A DNA stretch of 64,000 nucleotides, from contig CAXARX010000001.1 of assembly GCA_963971425.1 (NCBI GenBank), positions 1 to 64,000 on the forward strand, read 5' to 3'. Origin of the DNA: Bryoerythrophyllum caledonicum (taxonomy: Eukaryota > Streptophyta > Bryopsida > Pottiales > Pottiaceae). Under the pieces are notes generated by a model that ran no database searches, had not been told where the DNA came from, and saw only the letters and a list, made by a program, of their open reading frames with translations. Positions 11,941 through 23,400 of this stretch are shown here, piece after piece; the first letter of the stretch is position 1; the number at the start of each line of letters is the position of its first letter. The position numbers and the translations under genes were made by a program.

Positions 11941-13544
11941 CATGCCATGAAAAGCATCAACATAATGTGAAAAACACGAGAATTTTGTTGGAAAATGTTG
12001 AATTCATTCATAATAGAAATGGAAATGAAGATACCAATTTAAATTTAAATTGTTTGTTACCAATCTTATATATATTTTTATAATATTTTTTATTTAAAAA
12101 TAGTTTTTGTAAATTACTTGTAATTAAAATATTTGCCTCTACTCTACATGTCACTTCATGTTGTAACAAAGACATGACAAAATTTTGAAAGTAGAAAGAC
12201 ATAAAAAATAATCAATTCAATGGGAATGCATATTTTACTACCTACTCTGACAATAGATTTCATGAATTTCAAGCTTTAGTAGATCCTAAACCATTATTTT
12301 TTTTCCTTCTTTTACATTTTGAATGCAAACCCAATATAAATTTGGTTCAAAAAATAAAGGATAGACTTTGAATTAAAATCAATTGAGTATTCAACATGTG
12401 TTCTTTAATTTGTATACAATACACATAATATAACATTAAAATATACATTATAATGTAGTTAACTATGAAAAAATAGTTATTGAATATTTTCATTTAGTAC
12501 ATGTACATTTTTGTGGATAAATTTTGAATACAAAGAGAGATATTAAATCATATTTATTTTTAAAACAAGAGATGTATTGTACAGTACATATATCATTTTA
12601 TCACTTAAACTAGATAGATTATAACTATATAAAAGTTAAGCATATAATGCAATAGCCATAATGCAGCAGTACATTAATGATGTGATACTTTTCATTTTAA
12701 ATTTAAGTAACTTTTTTTTTGGCTTAAAAATATATTTTTTTTGAAGAAACTATATATATTCTACTCTTAACATATATTTTGTTTACAAAAATCAAATTTT
12801 AGATTTACAATTTGTAAACTATAAAAAAAACTTTTATGAATAATTCTGAATTATATCACTATTTTTAGTTAATTTTTAAAAATGATACTCTAATAATTGT
12901 AATGAGAAGTGCAAAGAGTATATAGCAAGTTAACAATAAGTTTTTAAGAAGAAGTTGAAATGAAATATGCCACTACTATTGTATAAATTAATATACCATT
13001 TTACTACCTATATTTTTAAATGGTTTGGACATATGCCGTAAAGATACCTAAACTTTCAAAACATATATATTTTTTAAATGCATAAAAATTTATTATTTAA
13101 AGTGAAAATTTTCCAATTAGATTTTTTCTGTGCAAACTTGTGAAAATCCCAATACATGACATTCAGATGCATGTCAATGACAATAACAATAATGGTTATG
13201 ATCTACAAAAGCTTGAAATTCATGTAATCTATTGCCAGAGTTGGTTGTCAAATATGCATTCCCTTTGAATTGATTATTTGCTATGTTTTACTCCTTTCAA
13301 ATTTTTATCATGTCTTTGTTACATCATGAAGTAGCATACAGAGCAGAGGCAAATATTTGAATTACAAGTAATTCTCAAAAATATTAAAAATAAAAAATAT
13401 TATAAAAATGAATATATAAGATTGGTGAAATAACAATTTAAAATTAAAATGGCATCTACATTTCCTTTTGCATCATGACTAAATTCAGTATTTTCCAACA
13501 AAATTCACATTTTTTTCACATTATGTTGGTCTTTTCATGGCATG
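11941..13544. repeat. Long imperfect inverted repeat, arms about 357 bp
   Basis: The left arm (11941-12297) and right arm (13189-13544) are reverse complements over about 356 bp with scattered mismatches and small gaps. The arms begin CATGCCATGAAAAG, share AACATAATGTGAAAAA, TTACTTGTAATT and AATTTCAAGCTTT, and end near a common AACCATTATT. The roughly 890-bp centre is AT-rich and has no coding frame. It could be a non-autonomous foldback or long-TIR element, or an inverted duplication. No clear target duplication was found at the outer edges. Confidence 0.75.
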
Positions 13545-13855
13545 TTTTGAGATTGACAAAATTATTATGTCACCTAAACACATAAAATCTTAACATTTTC
13601 TTGTTAAAATCCAAGCAATGTATGAGGTAGGACAATCCAAAACCGACTAGCAATCAAATATTGCTCCCTTCTATACCCTTTCTAGATTCTAGGATAAAAT
13701 CTAGCATGTATTTACATGACTTATGTATTGATCAATGAATTTATAAGTAACTAATATAATGACTTGTTGTCCCCAAGGGCGCAACAAGGCAACGTAGCAA
13801 TTCTCTTTCTTTCCTCGTTCCTAACCCCTTGCTCCCCTTGGAGTTCACTTATTAA

Positions 13856-14655
13856 CCCTTTAGCGCCCAGGGATGTTTATGGAAAAACCAAGATTTCTGC
13901 TCATTATTTTCTTTGAATCGAAATTGATGGAAATACAATGACTAATATTAATATCTAACCTTACAAAATTGAACTTAAACCATGATCTCAACTTTGGGGA
14001 TATTTTGCACAACATCCAACCGTTGATGGAATAGGTTATAGTGTTTAAAGTTATCGTATATTGGTAGTGAAAACTATGGAATTCGGAGGGTGTACTACTT
14101 TAACTATCAATAGAGTATTGCAAGAATTTTTTTACTTTGAATTAAAGCGGTTCACATGTGCACTAGGTTGATAGCTTCGCATTGACATATTATATGTGAA
14201 GAAAACATTTATACCCAATTATTGGTGATTTTTTTTCTTTTTTCAACTTGGTTGTATACAAAAATGTTCCAACCTTATACGAATCAAAACTAAAGTTTCG
14301 TATGTGAGGAGAGAGATCATTAATCACAAAACAATGAAGAATGTCTTAAAGACCAAGTTCAATCAAAATTTAAGACCAAAATCAATGTGCATGTGTGTGA
14401 AATACAACATAGTATGTGGCATAGTATTCACTGTATTCACTGTATTCGAGTGTATTTGGTGTATTTTGGGTTGTATTCCTAGCTTTTCCAAGAGTTCTAT
14501 AAGTCCAAATCATGATCCGATTGTTGGAGAGTGTTCGTGTAACGAGTGCGCAAATCTGAACCTCGTATCTCGAAGCTTAGTTCCTCATAGATTTCATGCA
14601 AATTGAGTTTGAGCACCTCCGGAGTCCCATTTCGGGCTTCCTGGGCGCTAAAGGG
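13856..14655. mobile_element. piggyBac-like non-autonomous element, 800 bp
   Basis: The element is bounded by TTAA on both sides (13852-13855 and 14656-14659). Its tips are perfect 16-bp inverted repeats, CCCTTTAGCGCCCAGG and its reverse complement. CCC-type tips next to a TTAA target are typical of the piggyBac superfamily. The interior has no transposase. A small plus-strand frame at 14304-14606 shows no family match and is probably chance. A diverged inverted copy lies at 63212-63915, so this is a dispersed family. Confidence 0.75.
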
Positions 14656-14964
14656 TTAAGCAAAGTAAAATCCAAAGGTTCCATCCCAGGAACTTCCAAA
14701 TTTTAAACTGCGGTGATATTTATTCGTTGTCCTCACTTGCAACATTCCAATATTCCTTCACCATCGCAGTTGCACATACACAAGTCTCGTTTCTATCCTT
14801 GGATTAAGGCCCTCTCCGTCTCATGTACATCGTACCAACTAAAGTCTAGGTTTTTCTGGAATCATGACAAAATTAGGTACAATGGCAGGTTTGTATATCG
14901 GCTTTCGGTGCCTGTAGGAAGCTCTATTTAGACCATTTGATCATTTTCGCTTCTTGAATCTGTA

Positions 14965-16274
14965 CAGTACCCACCAATAAGTATACGTTCATTTTGCATA
15001 CGTACGTTTCCACTCTACACTGCTGCCAACTTTGACACCCTTTTAAAGGCTGAAAAATTGTCATTTCACCATGAAATTTTTGGCACAAGATTGTTTCTAC
15101 GTTGACAACATGTGTGCAAAATTTCAAGGTCGGAAGTTGAATTAAAAAAAAGATATTCAAGATCTACCAACATGGGTAGCACTAAGAAAAGTTTCATAGC
15201 TACGAACTTTGACACCCTCCCAAGGATTGAATTTTTTTGTTTTTGCCCATGTAATTTTTGGCATGGGACGGCCTCTCTGTTTATTACATGTTTAAAGTCT
15301 AAAACATCCACACAAAGAGACATATTTAAAATCTAGCAACATGTGTAGTTGTGAGTGTAGTTGTAAGAAACATTTCACTCCTGGCCAACTTTGACACACT
15401 CCCAAGGATTAACTCTTTTGTTTTTGCGCATGAAATTTTTGGCATGAAACCATTTCTATATCGAATACATGTGTGCCAAGTTTTAAGGCGAGAATACCTA
15501 CATAGCAAAAAAAAATTGAAATCTACCAACATGTGTAGTTGTGAGAAACATTTCACTCTTGCCAAATTTGACACCCTCCCATGGATTGAGTTCTATATTT
15601 TTTCCCATGAGATTTTGGACATGAGACCATCTCTATGTTGATTACATGTGTGCTTAATTTCAAGTCTAAAATATCCACGATAGAAAAGAAAAAATTCAAA
15701 ATCTACCAACGTGCTAATTGTGACAAACAACCAAGGGTACCATTTCAACTTTGGCACCTTCCCTAGGTTTGAAAAATTGTTATTTTACTATGAAATTTTT
15801 ATCACATGATCACTTCTATGAATATAACATGTGCGCCAATTTTCAAGGCCAGAAGATGAATAAAGAAACCCATATTCAAAATCTACCAACATGTGTAACT
15901 ATGAGAAACAATCTTGTGTATCTATTATTGTATTCATCACATGGCTTTGAAATTTAACACACATGTTATGAGCATAGAGATGATCTTTTGATAAAACTTT
16001 CATGGTAAAATATCAATTTTTCAGCCCTCAAGAGGGTGTCAAAATTGGCAGTAGTGAATGGCTTACAACTACACATGTTGGTAAATTTGGTATATCTTTT
16101 TCTATTTTCATCTTCTGGCCTTGAAATTTGGCACACATGTTGTCAACATAGAAATGATCTTGTGCCAAAAATTTCATGGTAAAATGACATTTTTTTAGCC
16201 CTCAGGAGGGTGTCAAAGTTGGCAGCAATGTAGTGTGGAAACGTTCATGAACGTATACTTATTGGTAGGTACTG
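14965..16274. mobile_element. Non-autonomous Tc1/mariner-like element built of 180-bp repeats
   Basis: The tips are inverted repeats that begin CAGTACC(C/T)ACCAATAAGT and extend, with gaps, for about 250 bp. The element is flanked by TA (14963-14964 and 16275-16276). Inside are five direct copies of a roughly 180-bp unit, with start words such as CTTTGACACCCTCCCA near 15023, 15204, 15384, 15560 and 15744. Two copies in the reverse direction lie near 16185-16230 and 16010-16055. There is no coding capacity. The TA target and CAGT start fit the Tc1/mariner superfamily, but the TIR differs from that of the neighbouring Tc1 after CAGT. Its right edge abuts the Tc1 element at 16277 and shares the TA. 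Confidence 0.7.
15020..15900 (+). repeat. Tandem repeat, about 180-bp unit, five copies
   Basis: Each diverged copy carries, in order, a CTTTGACACCCTCCCA-like start, an AAATTTTTGGCA core, a TTACATGTGTGCCAA-like part and an ATCTACCAACATGTGTAG end. Spacings between starts are about 181, 180, 176 and 184 bp. The array fills the left two thirds of the TIR element at 14965-16274, and two more units lie inverted to its right. Confidence 0.75.
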
Positions 16275-16276
16275 TA

Positions 16277-17603
16277 CAGTTCCCTTCGGAAAGTCTTCGG
16301 ACAAATCGAATCTAGGGTTCTTCAGAGTTCTCGCACTACTGACTTCAAACGGCTCCCATTTCTTCAGCCGGCCTTCAAACCCTAGATTTCTTTTCACAAC
16401 ATGGTGTACACAGGAGAGGAAAAGGCTCAAGTGGTTGGGATGTTCAAGGGTGGCTGCAGAGTGAGTGAAATTGCCGTTTCTTTAGGTATATCTAAACAGA
16501 GTATTTCTGACATTCTGAAGAAGTACCGCATTGAAAACACCGTGGAGACCTCGCAATGCAGTGGAAGGCCAAAGAAGTTGTCAGAGCGGGATACTAGAGC
16601 AATTGTTCGAGTAGCCAAGCAGAACAGGAGGGCAACATTGGCAGACATCACGAATTCTTCGCCTATCCAAGTAAGTCATACTGTTGTGAGACAAGCATTG
16701 AAAGATTCTGGTTTGCAAAGTAGAATTGCTCGCAAAAAGCCATTTCTTTCACGTGTTCACAAAGAGAAGCGACTTGCTTTTGCGAAAAGTCATGTCAATT
16801 GGACCGTAGAGCAGTGGAAGAATGTGATTTGGACAGACGAGGCAACCTTTGAAATTGGCAAAAATTTCCGGCAAATTCGGGTGTGGCGTAGCACCAAAGA
16901 AACTTACGAACCGGACTGTTTGGCTCCAACTTTCAAGAGCGGTAGGACTTCAGTGATGATCTGGGGTGCTTTCTACAATAATCTAAGGTCATCATTAGGG
17001 TTTATGATACCAGGAAAGCGAACTGCTCTTGATTTTGTGGATATAGTTTACGAAGGGCCTCTGAAAGAATTTTTGTTGTTAGTTCCTGGGGCAATTCTCA
17101 TGGAAGATGGTGCTCCTGTGCATCGTAGTCTTGCACCAAAAAAATGGAGAGAAGATCGAGGATTGCAGAAGCTTGAATGGCCGGCACAGTCACCAGATTT
17201 GAATCCGATTGAAAATGTGTAGGCCATGATGAAGAGCAGTATACAGAATCGCTCAACACCAATTACAAACATTGCAGACATGAAGATAGCTCTGCAAGAG
17301 GTGTGGGTAGGCTTAGACATTGAGAACTTTGAAACTTTGATTGTAAGTTTGCCCACCAGAATGGCTGCTGTGATCAAGGCCAAGGGAGGAGCAACTCGAT
17401 GGCAAATTGGTATACTTGCAGAAAGAGATTCTCAATTGACTCAAGATTTTTCTTGTATTTTCATGTGTTGGTTGTCGATGAGTATAAAAAATTTGAGGTC
17501 AGTGCATGGATTTCGGATTGTGCTACATCAAATTTGATGCCAAGTGATGCGGCTGTCCAGAGTCAGTTTTCTTGGTTGTCCGAAGACTTTCTGAAGGGGA
17601 CTG
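16277..17603 (+). mobile_element. Tc1-type DNA transposon, 1327 bp
   Basis: The element starts CAGTTCCCTTCGGAAAGTCT and ends with a matching inverted repeat (about 27 bp, two mismatches, sharing AAAGTCTTCGGACAA). It is flanked by TA at 16275-16276 and 17604-17605. It encodes one Tc1-family transposase on the plus strand. Length, TIR, TA target and DD34E protein all agree with the Tc1 family. Its left edge directly abuts the TIR element at 14965-16274, with the TA shared, so one of the two inserted at the other's target TA. Confidence 0.92.
16401..17537 (+). pseudogene. Tc1 family transposase, DD34E, one nonsense codon
   Basis: This transposase would cut the element out and insert it at TA. 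From ATG 16401, a helix-turn-helix region comes first (residues about 8-48, SEIAVSLGISKQSISDILKK). The GRPKK AT-hook-like linker follows (55-59), then a second helix-turn-helix. The catalytic domain has Asp146 (IWTDEATFE), Asp236 (MEDGAPVH) and Glu271 (DLNPIENV), with 34 residues between the last two. TAG at 17220-17222 stands where Tc1 proteins usually have Trp (NPIENVW), so it is most simply TGG to TAG. Downstream the same frame stays open to 17537 with the expected ending LPTRMAAVIKAKGG. Apart from this stop the protein looks complete, so the element is probably young. DD34E Tc1 elements are unusual in land plants, whose mariners are mostly DD39D. Confidence 0.93.
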
Positions 17604-17639
17604 TACATGCTCCAAATGGTTTCTGTAAAATGTGACTAC

Positions 17640-18042
17640 ACCCCGCAACAAGTTCCTCGTTACGTGTAAGTTTGATCAACAAATGGGCTAACTTCAGCAA
17701 CAAGGCTTTTTTTTTTGGCGACACTCTGATAGATTTGCTTTGCTGCCAGACGTGGGTTGGGTAAAATTTTGGAAGGAAGATATGTCACTGGCCGAAAGGG
17801 AATCTAGCGAATAAAAAAAAATCGTTGTTCGGCAACCAACGAGGCGTAATATATAATACCAAGTGCTTGCGCCATGACACTTGGGGCCAAAGCGGTATCA
17901 CTAGGTAGGATGACAAGGTATAATCCCTTGTGCACTAATGTTGAGGGATTTGATGACACTTGTCACATTTCCTCTATGAATCTAAGAAGAGTATAGAAGG
18001 GAGAGGTATTGGAGTCGCCGGTCGGTTTTGGGTAGTCCTACC
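17640..18042. other. No recognised gene
   Basis: Mixed-composition DNA between the Tc1 element and the foldback MITE. I see no coding frame or element end in it. Confidence 0.3.
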
Positions 18043-18045
18043 ACT

Positions 18046-18264
18046 ACACTAAACATCGCATTTAGTGTAGCGCCCAGTAAATGACTTGTAAATGCTATAA
18101 GTTTTCACTTTAAGGGAATATTTTTACCAACTATGTTTATGATGATCCTCTTATTTGAATACTTTAGAGAGTTGTGCTCTGGGTAAAAATTGGCATCAAG
18201 AGTACAAACTTATAGCATTTACAAGTCATTTACTGGGCGCTTCACTAAATGCGATGTTTAGTGT
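18046..18264. mobile_element. Foldback MITE, 219 bp
   Basis: The two arms (about 60 bp each) are nearly perfect reverse complements. They begin ACACTAAACATCGCATTTAG, pass through GCGCCCAGTAAATGACTT and end at GCTATAAGTTT, around a centre of about 100 bp. The 3-bp sequence ACT flanks both sides (18043-18045 and 18265-18267) and is a candidate target duplication. No coding capacity. The superfamily is uncertain: the CACTA-like start and 3-bp duplication hint at CACTA, but the tip begins one base earlier. Confidence 0.75.
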
Positions 18265-19204
18265 ACTAAGAAGCAACAAATATGATACCAATGTTGTGGG
18301 TGATAACCGACTCGCTGTTAATACTCAGGTGATATCCACACCACCCGAGTATCAACAGGTCTTGACTCGCAGACTTCATCAGGATCCGTATCAAAGTACA
18401 CACGATCGAGGAGCAAAGAGTGAAGGTACTACTCATGTGTCTGGTTCAAATTTGCGCGCCCGATCGAGCATTTTGCATCTCCGTAGCCGGCGACAGACTC
18501 CATAGCCAAGAGATCCGTTCAGCATGCGAGAGCATACTACTTCATCGGGATTCCTCACCGTGTAAGTCTCGTACTGCGCATTTCTTTCGCTTGGATTGTT
18601 TGCGGCTCCTGCTTCAAGAATTCCGAATCTCAAACCTGCTGCGATGTTTACTTGTACTCTCTTCCTCACAGCCTGTCACGTGTGCTGTGAACTGCCTGGA
18701 CGCGGTATTTATGCGCTGTACATTAGTTAGAAGCGATTGCAATAACCTACTAACTTACAATGATGTTTGCTATTTCCATTTCTTACGATCAGCAACATCA
18801 GCTGTGTGATAGCTCTACAGTAAATTGTATGAGAAAGGACTATCTTCTCAAGGACGGCTTCGACTTTACGCCGTCTGAGACAACAGTTACGCCTCGGCAG
18901 GACAAGGAAATAATACGTACGGGTGGCCTGAACAACAGTGTACCAACTCAGTAATTCAGCTACAGTGACTGTTCTATTGTATTGATGTGATGTGGCAGTT
19001 GTTGTAACCCTTGCCGATGATAAACTCTTTGGTTTTCCAGCTCTTGCGAGCAGTGTGCACAATAACCTGTGAGATCTCTCTCCTTCGATATGTGGATCAT
19101 CACAAGATTGGAATTAGTTACGTTAGGTTCGCCTCTGAAGAGAGGAAATGGTGTTCCGTGGAGGAGGCGAGTGGAGGAGGGAGAAGAGACGAGTAGGTTT
19201 TGAC

Positions 19205-19925
19205 ATCAACGACTTCCTAGAGTTTCTCCGCGACGGCAGAAACGCTCCGTGTTGCGCCGATGGGGTGAGGCTCCTTTCCTGCTTTCTTTGAATTGAGGCA
19301 TGTAACTTAACGAAAATGGACTTTGCATAGTTGCTTCAGTGGCGACTGTTGGCCGTCTGAAATCATAGAGTAGGCAGAGCAACCGGCCCAGGAAAGGGTA
19401 CAGCGTGCGGCGGCTCGCGGGGGACGGTGGTGGAGGCAAGGGTGCCAAGAGCGGGGCTAAAAGTCGGTTGCAACAAGTGTAATTATATATCTGCGAGGCA
19501 GAAGAAATGCGTCGGCGTTGTTACGTACCTCTTTCAAGGGTTCCCTTCTCGACGGCAGAAACTTCATTTCGTTTCTTGCCAAAGTAGAGGTGAGGCAGCT
19601 CCTCATCTACTTCTTTACTTCTCATAGTTTAAATGAGACATGTGCTTTGTTGCATCATGAGAATGGACTAAACTGTTCCGATTGCTTAACTTGGAACGGT
19701 GCTCAGGAAAAGGAACGTCTTTTTCACCGTGTAGGAAGGAGTGGGGTCGAGGGTGAAGTAGGAGGCTAGAACGCATACTGCCACTGGCTGAGAATAGCTG
19801 TGAAGACAAAATCGCTGATCGGAAAAAACCAGTACGCGGAATCTGAAATGTTACGCGTCTTCCAAGGCTTCTCCCAAGACGTGAAAAGGTTTTTTGGTGT
19901 TTTCTTGCCAAACTAGAGACCAAGA
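19205..19925 (+). repeat. Degenerate tandem repeat, about 320-bp unit
   Basis: Three loosely similar units start near 19205, 19520 and 19845. Shared words include CGACGGCAGAAAC (first two), GTGAGGC(T/A)(C/G)CTC (first two) and TTTCTTGCCAAA(C/G)TAGAG (last two). The similarity is partial, so the unit boundaries are uncertain. Confidence 0.35.
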
Positions 19926-20174
19926 TAAAGCAAAGTAGAATACTATGACTATGAGATGCTTTGGTTGAGTATCTACTGATTCTACTTTATTTGTGCAGGA
20001 GGTGACTGCGATGTTTTTCATCGATTCTTGATCTTTCTAGGTCATCGATTGTACAATATTCAACATCGCCTGGATCATATGAGGATGTACTTATGATTCA
20101 AGCAAGAATTTCATATAATTTGTCGTTAATTTATCTGAAGAATGCTTCCACTAGGTCAGCCTTATTAAAGAGGA

Positions 20175-20468
20175 GTGGAGGCCACCAGGAGAAGTTTTGG
20201 TTATCACCAGGAAGTTCTCGGGAGAGGCGAGGGAATGGTGCGGAAGATAGATGTTGATTCTTTCAAAGCTCCTGGGTTCCTCAAATTAGCCAAACTGCGC
20301 AAGCAAGCAGAACACTCTCATGGTGGTGAGGCGACAATCCCTGAGGAAAAAGGATACACAGTGCATGGCCTCTCGCCTCAGGCACACTGCCTGTCATTCC
20401 ACATGGCTGGCATTCTCTGCAAGTCCAGAATACATTTACCTAAACATTCTGTTGTATGTTGCAAGTAA
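20175..20468 (+). CDS. Unrecognised small open frame, 97 aa
   Basis: This short frame contains VDSFKAPGFLKLAKLRKQAE and a Cys/His-rich tail (SPQAHCLSFHMAGILCKS). It matches no family I know. It could be an exon of the possible spliced unit in this region, since the sequence after it includes AATTAAGGTGAGA, a fair donor site at about 20560. Equally it may be a chance frame. Confidence 0.2.
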   Translation: MEATRRSFGYHQEVLGRGEGMVRKIDVDSFKAPGFLKLAKLRKQAEHSHGGEATIPEEKGYTVHGLSPQAHCLSFHMAGILCKSRIHLPKHSVVCCK

Positions 20469-23400
20469 CGAGTTCTCAAGAGAAGCATGGGAGCAACGAC
20501 AGATCTGCTGTCACACAATCAGCAGCAAAGATCGGATAAACACTGGGAATACAATTAAGGTGAGAGGTGAATATCTGTTCATTTTGTAATTTATCTCATC
20601 TCAACAGAATTCATAGACCAATATTGTCTTCTAATGCCACATTTACATAGCATTCTCGTGCTAGAAAAAACATCTTCGATCTATAAGTCAATCATTTGGA
20701 TTAGAACTGTCGAGGAAAATGAGGCATCACTTGCATCATTGGGTCAGAAGCGCGACCATTCCATTGGCGAGTGTGGTCCAGCTGCAGTTACGCCGCTACG
20801 ACCTATCTGAAAGAGAAACAGCCGATGTTTCGCAAGTTGAAAGGATTGTTGATTGAATTTCGTGGTCGTTACAACAGAGACGAAGGCCAATAAATCCATT
20901 TTAAAAGATGGAGTTATTCCCTCGTGCTCCGTTGACCATGTGCAATTTGAAACATTGCACTTCATTATGATATCTTTCATAGCTCGGTCGATTGTCACAC
21001 AATCCTTCGTAGTAGTATTGTAGCACGTCTCTCTTCATCTCTAGGGTACCCGCCGCTATGTTCGTTTGTGAAACACAAGCGTGTTGATGCTAGGCAAAAG
21101 GCTGTCTCCCTACGTCCTATCCTCTCCACTGGATCCGCGTAAGGTAGAATTGTGTTTCCTTCCATGGAATGATACTCTGTAGTGGTTCGTCTGGCGCGCC
21201 TTCAGCTGGGGAATGTATTCTTTACCTGTAGCTTGTGACGACGTTAGAAATTACGTTAGGTGGACTTGCAAATGTGGGCTCATGTTTCTGTGTCGAATTT
21301 GCATTTAATTTAGGTCTGCAGCAGAATGAGCAGCAAGATGGGAAGGATCGGTATTAAGCACCGTACGTGAGGAACTTATCTTGATGACTGGCCAACCATC
21401 ATCTCTGAGTCTCTTTATCTACAAAACTAGGAAATAGATGCGAGTCACGTCTAGACTTCTTGGAGTTCCTGCATTGTCTAACACTTCACTAATCGGTTTC
21501 TGTATTTTCTACCCTTCAGTTTCACTTAACAGTTGGTGCGAATTTTATCCCAGGAGTACCATCTAGTATGTGATGAACTAGCTTTTAGAAGGGGATGTGC
21601 TGCTCCGTCAAGGCAATACCTCCATGTCCGCCGTCCACCATATGGCACTGCTGGTGAGCAATCAAAGATGTTACAACGAAGTTACACACACAAGATGTAA
21701 CATCGGATATCTACGACTCTTAAGGTACTAATACTTCTACCTTTGAGGGGATGTCTTTCACTTCTTTCTGTACGCCAGTGCGTCGTTAGTTGCATTAGTT
21801 TCAAGATTACAAGTCTATCAAAGATTTGCCTGCAGCAAATGATTGTTCAAATAAAGCAAAAATCAATCGAAACAAGTCATAATAACGAAATATGCTATCT
21901 GGCTGACAATAAGATATGTATTCAAAGTAACTATGCGCCCACCAGTAAGTTACTGTATCAGCTCTTGTAAACTCTCTTGTCCCGAAAATGAACGTTTACT
22001 GAAAAGTGCGATTGTGGCACTCTCTCATTGATTGCCAGGTAGGTTCTACCGGGAGTATTAATGTCCGGTTAATATTCAGATGCTGAGATCAATCAGGTAT
22101 CTACATACTGTCCAGTTTATATTTATTTCATCCTTCTTTGAACCAAAAATGATTACATTGGCAGACGTAACTACACAATCACCAGTCCAGACGTACCGAC
22201 TTGCTGTCCATTTTCTACTGACTTAAATTTAGAAAAGGGAATAGTAGATTCTCTATTTCCATATTTAGACAGACATCGGAATTACATCCTCTACATCTAG
22301 AAAGAAGTTAACAGGCACAAGCACTATCCCTTTAAGAGAAGTACAGTACTTGACTCAGAAAGTGTGGCCCATAGTTTTTTTAATATTGCAAAGCTTTACG
22401 TTTTTGAATGTGATTGTAGGTTGGGATAATCACCTACGTCAGGACCTGCATTTAATATTTATTTAATTGGGACTGGCGGTTGCCAGCACCTTCTATCTAG
22501 TGGGCTCAAAATCTGACAGAATCTCGAGGGACAGAAATACCTGCAGTATGCGCTCATCAAACTCTGAACCTAGGACATTATGTTCAAGCCATTGGAGAAC
22601 TGTTGTCTAGAGGATTTGGATCCTGGGAACACAGCATAACCTGCAATAATCATCGACTACACTGACCGCAATTGACCTTCTACAATTTAGGCATTGAGCA
22701 GATAACCAAATTACCCAGTGTGGTGAGCAGATATTCATGCGTCATTCTGCTTTGATTTTTTTAGGTCTCCAAACTCTAGCTTTGTAACGGAATACGTAGT
22801 GAGCGACAGCTTCAATAGATTCAGCCCCTTTGAGCGCCCAGAAGGTTATATTTAATTTTTTGCTGTGTGTGTTGTCGCATGCATGGAAAACACAGAGATC
22901 AGCAAATCGTGTTGCGGTTACTGCTTATCGATTCTGTCTTGCAAGGTAACTGATCACTACCTTCCAAATTTTGAGTAATCGAGTTGAGAGTTTTCCAATT
23001 GAGGGGTCTTACCTTAATTTATGCCTTATTGTCAGGCTCTTTGATTTTCTTGCTCCTCGTAAACGGTGATTACCATCATTGTGCCATAAGTGTCAAGGGA
23101 GTATCAGTATTCATTGTCACCTGTTCACTCTGCTTCCCTTGCACTTCGAGGTAATAGAACCAGTCCTACTGAGGTGAAGTGTGAGTTTACCTGGCAGTGA
23201 TAAGAAAAACCATGTCCTGATCTATTCGTGTATCATCTTGTTTTCTACTATATATATATGGCTCAGCAGATTCTTGCAGCATGTGTTATTAGCAACCTGA
23301 AACACCACCAGATTAGTGTAGTGTACTTGTATGAATGAATTTTATATTTAACGATGCTGTATATGTATACCACTTCGAACTGCATGGTATGGCTTGGATT

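Noticed and set aside
14304-14606. 100-aa frame inside the piggyBac-like MITE
   Set aside because: Cys-rich but matches no family, and the inverted copy at 63212 does not keep the frame.
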